A stretch of DNA of 64,000 nucleotides, taken from positions 46,499,554 to 46,563,553 of the forward strand of contig CM069593.1 of the NCBI GenBank assembly GCA_035771175.1, given 5' to 3'. The notes beneath the pieces were generated by a model. The model did no database searches and was not told the origin of the DNA. It saw only the letters and a list, made by a program, of their open reading frames with translations. The translations under genes and the position numbers were made by a program. The DNA is from Paratinospora sagittata (taxonomy: Eukaryota > Streptophyta > Magnoliopsida > Ranunculales > Menispermaceae). Below, piece after piece: positions 50,503 through 61,730 of the stretch (position 1 is the stretch's first letter; each line of letters begins with the position of its first letter).

Positions 50503-53331
50503 TAAGTCTATAATTCTTTTGTTAGAGCCAGAACATCTAAGCAAAGTTTCATGGAGTTTTGTGTTCACTTTGAATGGGGAGTATTTGTAGTTCAAAAAAG
50601 GGTTTTGCAAACTCAAAAGATATATTTGAAGAGTGAGCACAATTGGATTCGTAGTTAGCTAAGTTAGTGAGCAGAAATCTATATCTAAATTGCTTGTGCC
50701 ATTTTACAATTATTTTCATTCAACAAACTTGGAGAATACTAACTACTCTTTGATGCTCTACTTACATTCATCAACAAACAAATGAATTTCCTATTTTGGT
50801 GGTCTCATATTAGAAAAACCGTTTATAAGCTATGTTATATGTTTTTGCTTCGCCCAAGATCATTCGTTACTATATATATATATATATGAACATTAATGTC
50901 TTAATTAAATAAATTTTTTATCACGGGTCCTCTTAAATTGCTTTATTAAGTTTTGATAGATAATCAAGGGATTTATTTATGGATTGACGATGGCCCAACA
51001 CAAAATGATATACCCGACTCCTTGGAGTACCTGATCCTAGCTAGCACAAGCCACGTAGAAAGGTCACTTGGTTCATAACGGAGGAGGATATTGTCCTCCA
51101 TATCATATAATATATGTGTGGGGTCTCTAATAACTGTGCTCTGAGCGCATAATATATATATATCTATCTGATATTATTTGAAAAAGGTGAAAAGGGCGAA
51201 AATGGGGAAGCCGGCACACATTTGAAAACAAACAGATATATGTCAATACGTGTCCATGTTTTTCTAGCTAGCTAGAAGAATTAATAGAATAGTTTATTAA
51301 TTTTTATCTTCTCTCTCTAATCGACATATATAATATCCAAAAATAATATCAAAATAGTATTATAAACATAAATATTTAGCAAAAGTTGGTTAGTTCAAAC
51401 TGTATGCATCTGAATTCGATTATTTCTTTTTATAAATAAGTAAGAGTTTTTTCTCCTCTAATAAAAATAAAAGCGGGACTATGATAGTTAGTTCATATGG
51501 TCTCTATTTGAGTCGGTCTCAGTCTTAACATCCTCTGATATTTTATCGAAACTTACAAAAAAAAAAAAACATAAAAATCGTCGCATCTATTCTTTTTCAT
51601 ATTAATTGAAAAATTGCCAATATATATTAATATTTGAAGATTGCAGACGCGTCTATCAACTCCTACTGTTATTATTGGGTATCAAGTCAAATACCTTGGA
51701 GATTCAAGCAGAATTTTGTCATTACATATATGGCTAAATAAAACAAGGAGTTTTGGAACTTTTAAATCACCATTCTCTTAGAAAACTAAAACGTAAATCA
51801 TCGATATCTTCAGCCAACCTGAGCGCGTTTTCTCTTCTAAGATTAAACATTAATAAAAATAATATAAAATTAACAACATTAATAATGTCACCTTTATTTA
51901 ATATTTGATGCCATCTTGCAAGAAATATTTGCCAAACAATATTTTTCAGTAACATTATAATGCTATTCTCAAAGATGGTTAGGTGCTTTTCTCTTCTATT
52001 CCAACCAGCCTTTAGCCTCTTTTGACCTTTTTGTTTCGAAATTCTCTTAACTTTTAAATATTAAACAATACCAAACTAGCTAGCTTGGTAAGCATTATCA
52101 CTTGTGCTCTCCGATGTACTGTACAAGTAAAAACATATATAATAATATAAAAAGATGGAAGGAGTAAATTTTATTCGTTAAAATCTTATGAATTGGCGCC
52201 TTCTTCTCACTGAGCTAATTAAATAAAATGCAAGCAAACTAGATATATAATTAAATTGTACTTCACAATCTCATCCACATGATTTCATGAATATAGGGTT
52301 GGTGCTTATATATAAACAACTCAAATTATTAAATACTCTTCCCACTATATGCATTGGGTCGACTATATATTGCGAATCCACATCCTCCACAGCTTTGATT
52401 ATCAAGGACTAATTCTACAAATACGAATATTCTAGCCTCCTTGTTGGTTGAAGATTATATATATATAATTAACAAAAAACTCATCCAACCCTATCAAAAT
52501 GAATTAACTTTTTACAAATCGAGGATGATTAACCAAGGGACTCTAGTCGTCCGTATTCCCAATTGTTATAAATCTCATGCGTAAGCCTGGTACATTAGAT
52601 TTTTAGTTTTGTAATTGAAACTTGAAAGGGGTGTTGTTTTGATGAATTAAACTTAAAAAGTGATATACAATGAATTTTAACAATTATTATAGTATTCTTT
52701 AACCGAAAAATATTAAGGATCCCTAAACCCTAAATTTCCACACCAATTGCTACAGATCTAATGCTAAATTATAGCATTTGGTGTGAAAATTTCACTCTAC
52801 CTAGAATTTCTTCTACATATATTTAGAGAGAGAGAGAAGAGAGAGTGAGTGGGAGAAATATTAGATCAAAACAGAAATATTAAAATGACTCAAAATACAT
52901 GTGCAAGATCTACACCCAAGTTAATTGGTGTGGGTATATATATTATATAGATTTGGTTATATATTTTATGGGGTCGTTTTAGCATAGTCATTTCTAAGAT
53001 CACATTGTAAATCTAAGTAAATATATACATGAACCAGCCTAATTAAGTTCATGAACACTAATCATGAAATAGAGGGAAAACATACATATACATTGAACAA
53101 AATTTCTTTCAAGAGAAGAACAATTTGTATCTTTCTTTCTTTCATTTTTGGACACTAATTTATGCCCATCTAATAATTCCAATTTTGTACATGTAATGAC
53201 CTAATAAATAGGGATCAAAATAAAATTGAAAAACCCAATTCATCCCCTATCCCCTCCTCTTTCTTAATCACAACGCAATTCAAATTAACCCCGGCCCCCG
53301 TTAATCAATCAATCAATCAATCATCCATCAA
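50503..53331. other. Intergenic, AT-rich, with the 3' UTR of the U-box gene at its right end
   Basis: No gene supported apart from a SINE listed separately. Sequence just left of 53332 must contain the U-box gene's 3' UTR, including an ATCA repeat at about 53304-53330. Confidence 0.5.
51376..51569 (+). mobile_element. tRNA-derived SINE with poly(A) tail (copy B)
   Basis: It shares its body and A-tail with the copy at 18742-18961 (TTTATAAATAAG, TTCATATGGTCTCTATTTGAG, CATCCTCTGATAT). A direct repeat AAACATAAA flanks it at 51364-51372 and 51567-51575, the second overlapping the A-tail, which fits a target duplication. The head is weakly conserved. Confidence 0.6.
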
Positions 53332-54576
53332 TCAAGAAGGATAGGATGACATCAAATATGGAGGAATACAAGAAGAATTCTTCCAAACACTAGAATGCAT
53401 CGTAAGCATCTCCTTGGCCTTCTCCTTCGTCTTCATTGTACACTCCACCTGTAATACCAAACACAACTTCGCCACAACTCCCACCTGCAACATCTCCTGA
53501 ACAATACGCGCCGTCGCTGAAAACCTAGAAATCGAACACAATATCCTCACCGCCCTCTCACTCCCTATGTGCGAAACCCTAAGTATCTTCTTCGATACCA
53601 CAGCGATTCCGCCGCCGTGTTTCAACAACTCGGCCCTTCCTTCCGCACACCTACACAACTGATCCAACACAATTAATATCATCTCGCAGCTTCGCCTCTC
53701 CGATGTCTCCAAAAGCAACTCCACCAGTATCGAAACTGCACCGGCGTCGACCGCCTTTACCCTGTTCCGACCGCATGGACACACAGCTATTAGTATCTTC
53801 AAAGCCGCTTTTAAAGCTTGCTGTGATAACTGATCTTTTAAAACGGTGACAATCTCGAGAAACAATTCTGATTTCAAGCTTGTCAAGATGTTCGGATCGG
53901 CTACTTCAAGAATATGCTTTAACAGCAATGTTGCGTAAGCCCTAGATTGATAATTCCCATGACGTAAAACCTGCACCAAAGAATCGACGAATTCGCCATT
54001 TTTTCCGATCAAATTCTTCAGTCCGGCTTCCGAAACTTGCATATTGTAAAGAATGCTCAACGCTTCTTCGCTCGCTTCGTGCCCGTCTTGATTATTAACA
54101 CCAAAATCACTAATAACATCATAATAATTATTCATAACAATTGAAGCTAAGAAATCGACGGCTCCGGCGGACTCCATGCAGCGCTTGTTACGATCACTCT
54201 CGGAGGCTAAAACCTTGAGTTTTCTAAGCGATTTAAGCTGGAAATGCGGCGCGGCGGCCATTGGCATGTTGATGAGCTTCAAGATCTGGGCCTTGTCGAC
54301 GGGAGGTTTCGGGGTGGGGAAGCGTTCGACACCGTTGGAAGCGTTCAAAGTGCACCAAGCTTGGATCAATCGGCGAAGCGTGTGGTTGGGGGTGAGGTCC
54401 GCGTCGAGCGAGACGGGCTGTTTGGTTACCGGGCAGGTCCTGTTCTTGACGGAGAACATCCATTTCTCAATGCTTTCTCGGTCATATGTGATTCCGGTTG
54501 ATAGTGTTACTGGGTCTCTCATCATTTGTAGAGAGATCGGGCAGAGATAGTAAGATGGAACCTCAATTTCGTCCAT
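53332..54576 (-). CDS. PUB23: U-box/ARM E3 ubiquitin ligase of the PUB22/23/24 group, 414 aa
   Basis: A single uninterrupted exon encodes a cytosolic E3 ubiquitin ligase. The U-box, which recruits the E2, spans about residues 5-80. It has LCPISLQMMRDPV, TGITYDRESIEKW, CPVTKQ and LTPNHTLRRLIQAWC. The next motif, NGVERFPTPKPP, is typical of the PUB20-25 group. The rest (about 100-400) is helical ARM-type repeats (for example LLLKHILEVADP, VELLLETSERRSCEMILIVLDQLC) that bind substrates. Length and lack of introns match Arabidopsis PUB22 and PUB23, which damp immune and drought responses, for example by ubiquitinating exocyst and proteasome partners. The start chosen is the first ATG before the U-box. 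Assignment to PUB23 and not PUB22 or PUB24 is uncertain. Confidence 0.92.
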   Translation of the reverse strand: MDEIEVPSYYLCPISLQMMRDPVTLSTGITYDRESIEKWMFSVKNRTCPVTKQPVSLDADLTPNHTLRRLIQAWCTLNASNGVERFPTPKPPVDKAQILKLINMPMAAAPHFQLKSLRKLKVLASESDRNKRCMESAGAVDFLASIVMNNYYDVISDFGVNNQDGHEASEEALSILYNMQVSEAGLKNLIGKNGEFVDSLVQVLRHGNYQSRAYATLLLKHILEVADPNILTSLKSELFLEIVTVLKDQLSQQALKAALKILIAVCPCGRNRVKAVDAGAVSILVELLLETSERRSCEMILIVLDQLCRCAEGRAELLKHGGGIAVVSKKILRVSHIGSERAVRILCSISRFSATARIVQEMLQVGVVAKLCLVLQVECTMKTKEKAKEMLTMHSSVWKNSSCIPPYLMSSYPS

Positions 54577-55210
54577 TGAAGAAGATGATTACGATTACAA
54601 CAACAACAACAACAACAACAAGAAATTAAAGAATTTGATCGATTTGAAGAGATTGAATGAATTAACCTTGAAGAAGAAGCAGAAGAAGATGTGTGTTGGA
54701 TCTGTTGGTTTGGGGGAGAGATGGTAAGGTTTATATATACGTGGAGAAGGTTAGAGAAAAAGTCAACACACGGAGTTTTTAATAAAATACATAAACATAA
54801 AAATAATTAAGTGGAGCGCGCTTGGAATTATCAGAAGAGACGACTTTTCCACGTTTTTTTTCCGTTTGGGGTTGTGTGTGAGAAGCACTCAAATTTTGAC
54901 AACTTTACTTAGTCCTTCAAAATGTGCGAGTGAAATGACGCTTTTGCCCCTTAATCACCCATTTGACTCTCTTTGCGTTTTTTCTCTCTTGGGTACCGAC
55001 ATGTGCTAAAAGTACATTAAGTGCCCTGTGCATTTTATGGTCTCTGTTTTCAATTAATTTTTTTTTTTTTTTCTTGGACCAAGATATGATAGGGTGGGGC
55101 AGCGTGGCATTTGACTTCCACTGCATCCGGGTCCGGAAATTATAAGCAGCAGAGGCTAAGTTAGATTAAGGTAAAACTAATTAATTAATTAGTTGATTTT
55201 GACTGGACTG
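54577..55210 (-). promoter_or_regulatory. Leader and promoter of the U-box gene, with W-box cluster
   Basis: Upstream of the ATG the transcript sense has a (GTT)8-like run (54596-54621). A TATA box reads TATATATAA on the minus strand at 54731-54739, putting transcript start near 54700. WRKY-type W-box hexamers TTGACT occur at 54761-54766 (minus), and at 54963, 55111 and 55199 (plus). A further TTGAC core lies at about 54897. Such clusters fit the known rapid induction of PUB22-type genes by pathogen signals; regulation here is inferred. Confidence 0.5.
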
Positions 55211-56696
55211 GGACTCAATATTCTGTGATTAGGTTTAGAGAAAGTTTCACCTTGACGTTACTTTGATTTAATCCAGAATGTTAATTATTCGATCCTTAAT
55301 GTAATTATCATACATATATAGGGTTGAGATTACTGGGTATATAATTAGCGCATGTTTGACAAGTTAAAAAAAAAATGTTATTCTATCAAAAAAATATAAA
55401 TGCTTAAAAAAATAATAAAAATTCATGGGGTAAGGGAGAAGGGGGATCGTAGGTAACGCCGTAACGGTGGTTGGAGGGTAATAAGGTAATATTAATTAAG
55501 TAGTTGATTCTGACTAAGCTCAATATGTTGATTTAGTTAACAAAATTAGTTCAGTTATTTAATTTTACTTTAATTTTTTTTAACATTCTAATTAAAACAC
55601 GTTTGATTCAATCCACAATATCATTACAGCTTAGATTACGGGTAATTACATGAAAAGGCATGTTTGACAAGTGAGAGTAAAAGTTATTTTATCAAAAAAA
55701 AAATCAACATATTAATTATTTCATTTTGAAAGTTACAAACTAATTATTCAACTAGTAATACTAAATAGATTGAATATCACATTAAAATTTTATATTAATT
55801 CATCAATACATCACATCTTTTTAAAATGCAACACATCAAATTCGTAGCGAAAGGCCTAAAAATTTCAATCTAATTAGTATTTTTCCTTTTTTATTATAAG
55901 TTAATGAGGGTGACGATCATCATTATTAGAGCTGTTCCCAATACGGAGATTGGCCAATAAATGTGGAGCACGTAGAGGATGGAGGTTAGTTAGTAAATGC
56001 GGCGGGGAGTACGTGAAAGAAATAAAGAAATTTAAAGTTAAGTTCAATGTAACTGGGGGCTAACGATAAAATAGCATCGTGTCCAATAAGTGTCGGCTCC
56101 TCTGTAACAACCCCAACGCTGTTTAACACTGTTATTATTAGAGAGAGGGAGAAGTTACTTAAGTGGAAAGGTAGGTGCATAGTACGCCACGTGCCCAAAT
56201 AGAGCGTTGTTCAGGGAACGAGCCCATTTCTTTCTTATCTTAACGCGCGCAGATAAGGTTCTGAGCTGTGCTTGTACAACGAGTGAGTGAGAGCTGGAAC
56301 GGCGCCGCGTGGATGCAGCGTTTTGTGCTGTACAAATGGTTAAACATATGAGCCGACCACCGAGTCTTAAGGTGGTGCTCAGTAATTGCCAACTCTTCTA
56401 ATTCTTCTTCTTCTATTATTTTGACTTTTTTTATTTTTTTTATTTTTTTTATTTTTTTTGAGCCAATTTTAATTTGTCAACCAAAAAAATAAAATAATTT
56501 AAACTTTATGGGAATTGATCTATCTATCTATAATGTCAACTGTTAGAACTTAGAGCCCCTCCCTCCCTCTCTAGTTCACATACAAATTAGTCAGCATGCC
56601 ACGTGCAAATGGTGCTAATTGAGTGGCGTGGCTTTTGAATTTGCATAAAAAAAAAGAAAAGAAGACGATGTGAAAAATTACATGAAAAAGTCAATT
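55211..56696. other. Intergenic, no gene seen
   Basis: AT-rich, with two CACGTG sites at 56188 and 56600. No open frame with a recognisable domain. Confidence 0.55.
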
Positions 56697-58642
56697 TGTT
56701 AACTCCAAACTATTGGTCTAAGTAGTTTATCATTTAACATTCTTTTTAAGTATTTTGATGTTAATAAACAATATGTTATTTGATGCTAATATTTGAACTG
56801 ATTATATTTCAGCAACTTAAGTAAAGCGAAGAAAGATTACAAGTTTAATTACAAGAAAAATAATTATAATGGACTCGAAGCTCAATTCAAGATCAAAGAC
56901 TCTTCTAAGGATGAACAACACGAACAAAAGTCTGAATATTTCAAAAATAGTAAAATTGAGGTTAAGAAAGAGATACGTAAGTTTAGAATTAGGATGCAAT
57001 TTCTTTATTCCTTAGTACTCAATCATTTCAAGACGTACAAGCGCAAGTCTTTTGCAAAATTATTATATTTCAAATGATCATGATGTTTAATCTATTTGAA
57101 AATTATCCAAATGTTTTCAATCATGTTTTTCTCCATATCTTTTTCAAAGAGAAAATGATTTTGATCGATTCATTTTCGAAGGTTTTTTGATCTGATGTTG
57201 ATCACATTTGATGCATTTTTCAATGATTAATTTGATCCAAACTTATCAAGTTTTCAATCTGGTTTAATTGATTTTTGAAAGTTTGAAAAATGTCAAAAAT
57301 TAGTTTCAGTGTTCCATCAGGACGCTGACAGCTCATTAGGACGCTCATGCAATGGCCAATCACTTAGTGACAAACCAACATGTTAGAACGTTGATGAAGC
57401 GTCAAGACGCTGATGAGACATGAGTTGGTTATGCTTGTTCATGTCAGGACGCTACTCATTTAGGAGCGCCCTCATCGAACCAACCTGATAAAACCATCAG
57501 GACGCTGATCGTGCGTTTCTAGGTTTTTAGTGTTCTAAATGTGTCAGGACGCGACTTGTAGTATTAATGCCCTCCTTGCATATTTATGGGTTTCTGCTTC
57601 TTAGAGAAGCGCACTCCTACTCAGGAAAAACACGCTCCTTGCGGTCTGCATAATTGCAACAGTCAAATTTTTGAATCTTTGACAGCTACAATGGTTGTAT
57701 TTTAACTATTTTACATTTATTTATACGTCTACTATAACTATTTTACACAAGAGAAAGAGCACACACAAAGTATTAAACACATTCACTAGATTTCTAGGGT
57801 TTTCCAGTTTTAAAAGAGTTTTTCAAAATGAGAAAATGAGCTTCAATCTTTTCAAAGTTATTATCTAATTCTCAAATATTTCGGATTTGGTGTTTGATCG
57901 AGTCAAAGGATTTCAAAGTGCTTTTCACAACTGTTTTTCAAAAATCATCATACGAGCTTTCTAAAGTCGCATTTGAGCAATATCGAATATTTGAAAGGTA
58001 AAAGGTTGTAAGTGATATCTTTATCTCTCTCTCTATTACGAGCTTAATGTTTCATATCTTGCGATTGATGTATATGCGCTATATTGTAAGTGTTCTACTT
58101 GTTATAAGCATCTTAATCATTGTAATCCCGTAACTAAGGTTTGGTGTGTTTCATCATTGAAACAACCAAGTCAAGTAAATTTGGTTCACTTGAAGATTCT
58201 AAGGTTGGAATCATAGGAAGGTTTACCCTCTGCCTTGAAGTATGGTCAAGTGGTTGTTCCTTAGCCTGCACAAAAGATCTCGATTTTTCCTTATCCCGCA
58301 AAAGGAACAAGTGGTTCTTCCTTAGCCCGTGAAAATGATATATGGTTCATTCTTAGCCTTCAAAAGGATAGGTTTGCCTTAAATTTGTAAAAGGGCAATT
58401 TGTAATGGTTTGGTCCTCACCCGTAAGAGGATTTATTAGTAAAGTTTGAAAATCTTAATCGAAAGATTAGAAAGTGGATGTCAGCGCCGCTGAACCACTA
58501 TGAATGCTAGTGTGCTTTACTTTATGCTCATTAGATTTATTTATGTATTGAATCCAATTAAGTCAAGAAATCTCATATGAAATTAGGAAAGATAAAAAAT
58601 AGTCATTACACCTAATTCACCCCCCTTTTTAGTTGTTTAACA
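56697..58642 (+). mobile_element. Probable solo LTR of a SIRE/Maximus-type Copia element (1.95 kb)
   Basis: The block starts TGTTAACTCC and ends TTAACA, an inverted-end pair. Near its right end the string ACACCTAATTCACCCCCC, and before it ATGTCAGCGCCGCTGAACCACTATGAATGC, follow the layout of LTR ends of SIRE/Maximus Copia elements as I remember them. No primer site follows and no inner domains are present, so a solo LTR left by LTR-LTR recombination is the simplest reading. Flanking pentamers (CAATT, CAAAC) match only in part. Inside are about seven copies of a TCAGGACGCT-like motif (57310-57560) and repeated CCTTAGCC units (58255-58360). Confidence 0.55.
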
Positions 58643-58744
58643 CAAACGTCAAGTCCATTAGATCGTCCTCAAGTGATGTGTATTGAATGGCTCGAGGATG
58701 ATTTAAGGCACTGGGGAGTATCCCTTTGAGTTTTTCAGCTGAAT

Positions 58745-58894
58745 CTCCGTAGCACCATCCTATAATAAAATGCTAAATTGTTTGGGTAGTGTATTGACTC
58801 ATGTAGTGACGCGAGATTTGATGAAATCTAAGAGTGTTAGAATGATGCAGTTTGTATTACATTTCATACTACAATTAATGTGACATTACTCTTT
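58745..58894 (-). mobile_element. MITE-like dispersed repeat, copy 2
   Basis: Reverse-complement relative of the block at 37936-38105. It shares GAGTAATG, CAAACTGCAT, TTAGATTT and CTACCCAAACAAT in the same order. It is more diverged and has no coding capacity. Confidence 0.45.
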
Positions 58895-60511
58895 CTATTT
58901 TTGTGGTGTGGCATTTGATTTTTTTTTTTTTCATTTAGTAATTATAATTATGAACTTAAATATCGAATGGAAGAAGTCGGCCCATGTAATTGGAAAAAGA
59001 TTCTGTTTGACTTATAATTGTTAATTATTTTTAATATATCAACGAAACGAAAGAAGTAATTTCATGCATGATCCATATATTTGAGTGACTATTAAGTTAT
59101 CTTTCATTTGTTCAAAATTAGAATGAATAAGAAAAGCAGTAAAATTAAAATGCTTAAACAATCGAGTCAAGTCAAAAGCATCGCAATATTGTAACAATTC
59201 AAAATGCCTTTTTTTTTTTTTTACAACTAATTATTAAAGGGACATTATTTAAGACAACCAATTAATGTAGATAAAGATGTATATATTCAACTCGAACATG
59301 TGTGTGGACTTTTCTCATATAAAAAGTCAAGAGATACACCTTCATGAAGTTGGATTGGCGTGCCAAACATATATTTGCAATGTGCATGTCACACCCAATA
59401 CATTAAACACACGTCGAAGCCAGCTTCTTGCTAGGTCCACTACGCATTACATTCCTTCTGTCAACTATTCTAGATAATATATTAATGTGAACCAATTTCA
59501 AGTTGATGCGACGACTTGATGTATGTCCAGAGTTTAAATGTCATTCCCAGTAAAACATTTTTTGACAAGAGTAAGGTTCCTAGATGTCCTTTATTTACAA
59601 CAACAATATGTCTTATTAATAATATTTCTTAAATAGTACTATTGTATACTATGTTAAGGTAAATAGTATATTAAATATTATATATTTTAACTATAAAAAG
59701 TAAAACTACATACGTACACTTTTATTATTATTGGATAAGAGTATTTTATACATATTACTATATGTAATAAATAATTTAATGAATGTAAAGGTATAATTAT
59801 ATTTTTTTAAAAAGTTAAAATAAGATTTTTCGTTGAACAATTTTATTCCAATAATAGACGTAAATGCAAAACCTAATACTAAAATTTATATATAACACAC
59901 AATCAGTCCTTGCCACTAGGCACTCATAACAATAGCTCTAATTAGGAGAGTATTTTAAAAATACTATTTTGAGAAGGGCTTCTAAAAAAAAATGCTTTTG
60001 GAAAAAACTGATCTCCCGAGCTTCTTCTCAAACCAAAAAATTACTTTTTTTTTTTTTTTTTTTTTTGCAGTGGAGCTAAAAGTAATTATTGAGCAATAGC
60101 GTGGATGAAAGAGCATAACCAAGTTTCCGGGCTTCGATGTTCTGAGCAGGATGAGATGATCTATACATACTCTCGAAAGTATAAACCATTAACTCATCTA
60201 CTTGGTTAAATCGAGCTGCACTCACTAGATTGGGTTGGTGGGTACACCGTTGAAGGAGCTAGCTAGCTTCTGCTCATCAATGCTACGGTATCCAATTTCA
60301 AGATACGGTAATATACGTTATGTATTGTAATTCTATAGAGTTTGATAATACATTGGGGGTTCAGTTGGACTTTTCTCATAACCCCGCCCACATTGAGCCC
60401 ATTGACACGGGCCCAACCAAGTTATCAGATTGGGTGTGGTCTCTTAGAACCGCAATGAAAAAGCATACCAAAGGATGAAAATCTTTCTATTTTTCTTCTT
60501 TAATTACGAAC
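58895..60511. other. Intergenic, AT-rich, no gene seen
   Basis: No gene supported. T-runs lie at 59209-59222 and 60045-60066. The part at 59945-60050 (TGCTTTTGGAAAAAACTGAT, GAGCTTCTTCTCAAACCAA) resembles a hAT-type MITE fragment. Confidence 0.5.
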
Positions 60512-60523
60512 TTTATACATATG
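60512..60523. repeat. SINE target-site duplication, left (TTTATACATATG)
   Basis: This 12-base sequence borders the T-run of the SINE and is repeated perfectly at 60673-60684. Confidence 0.85.
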
Positions 60524-60672
60524 TTTTTTTTTTTTTTTTTGACTCGAGGTAACTTATAACGTCAAAATGAAAATCTCTTTCAACGAAATTTTCTGCATCC
60601 ACAAGAATTCGAAACTGAGACCTTTTACTTAAACGACAATGGCCCTTTCTACCCAAGTCATCTGTTGTTGAT
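60524..60672 (-). mobile_element. Short SINE with A tail and perfect 12-bp target duplication
   Basis: Read on the minus strand it has a head with A-box-like GACTTGGGTAGAAAGGG, a B-box-like AGTTTCGAATTC (about 60607-60618), a short body and an A tail of about 17 (T-run at 60524-60540). The exact 12-base duplication TTTATACATATG on both sides shows insertion by target-primed reverse transcription. The length is about 149 bp. Confidence 0.75.
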
Positions 60673-60684
60673 TTTATACATATG
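60673..60684. repeat. SINE target-site duplication, right
   Basis: Perfect match to 60512-60523. Confidence 0.85.
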
Positions 60685-61121
60685 CTTTCAATATGTATCT
60701 ATACTATTTATAAAACCAAAACTACTTAATGAAAGTGTATTATTTTTTCCCATAATTATAAATACCCTCTAATTCTCAAGACTTTAATTATATGATGATG
60801 TTTGATAATTCTATTTACAACCTCTAAAAAAATTAGAGGATAATACAAAAAATTATCTATTTGCAACCTCTAAAAAAATTAGAGAATAATAAAAAAAAAT
60901 TTAGATAATTTTTTTATTTTTCAACCTCTAATTGAAGTAGAGGTATAACCTCTACAAAAAAAATAATAAAAAACTTTGCTTATTTTAGTAGAGTTTAAAC
61001 TTCTACTATAATTAGATGTTGGTTTTGAAGTAAAAGTAGAGTTACCCCACGCTACTTATGTTATTTAAGTTAGTATTTGTTACAAAATTAAGGATAAAAC
61101 TGGAATTAAGCACTAAAAAGA
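60685..61121. other. Intergenic with three short hairpin repeats
   Basis: Three stem-loops built on CCTCTAA...TTAGAGG lie at 60821-60839, 60867-60885 and 60925-60943, in an A/T-rich setting. No gene seen. Confidence 0.6.
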
Positions 61122-61648
61122 TGTTGTGCGGAAACTAAGTAAAGTATGAAAGGAAAAAACAAGACAACGGATTTAACGTGGTTCGGCAAATTGCCTACGT
61201 CCACGGGAGACAACAAACTTGTATTATTAGAGAATACAAAGTACACCCTTAGGTGAATATTACAGACTAGATCTCTTAAGAATAGATCTCAGAACAGAAC
61301 TCTCTAACTCTCAGGAATGTCTTTGAAAACTGAAGTTGAGCTCTATTTATAGGTGTAATCGGGGGCAAATATGTAATTTCAAATATATAATTTAATATGG
61401 TTTTAATATTAATTAAAACCAACTTTCGGCCAGACAAGCACGCGGGTGGTCCCCACGCGCGTGCTTGTCTCCCACTTTCGGCGGGTGGTCCCCACACGCG
61501 TGCTCCACTTTCGGCTGGTGGTCCCCACACGCGTGCTTGTCTCCCACTTTCGGCGGGTGGTCCCCACGCGCATGCTTGTCTCCCACTTTCGGCGGGTGGT
61601 CCCCACGCGCATGCTCCACTTGTCTGCCACATGTGAGTGGTCCCTACA
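61122..61648 (-). repeat. 3' LTR of the second Copia element (about 527 bp)
   Basis: In element sense it starts TGTAGGGACC right after the polypurine tract and probably ends CCGCACAACA at 61122. An alternative end is the TG at 61078. CTATAAATAG at 61343-61352 is the TATA box. The segment GCCGAACCACGTTAAATCCG near the end is common in plant Copia LTRs. The partner LTR is outside the window, so borders rest on the TG...CA rule. Confidence 0.65.
61445..61620 (-). repeat. Five-unit GC-rich tandem repeat in the LTR U3 region
   Basis: Units start at 61445, 61484, 61517, 61556 and 61595, with lengths 39, 33, 39, 39 and a partial last one. Each begins GGTGGTCCCCACRCGCRTGC. The 33-base unit lacks TTGTCTC-type bases and the last unit shares this shorter form. 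The array lies about 95-270 bases upstream of the TATA box in element sense, where Copia enhancers often sit. Open frames across it are artefacts of the repeat. Confidence 0.9.
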
Positions 61649-61730
61649 AATCTCCACCTCCACCTCATGTGGATCAAGGCTCTTTCACACCTGCAATCTC
61701 CTCCACATGTTGCTGCCTCCATTAGTGCCC

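Noticed and set aside
49795..50590. Two open frames sharing the start MRFESGGG
   Set aside because: They are the same SINE read as protein on opposite strands, not a gene family.
54176..54550. 124-residue plus-strand open frame inside the U-box gene
   Set aside because: Antisense shadow of the conserved U-box coding sequence.
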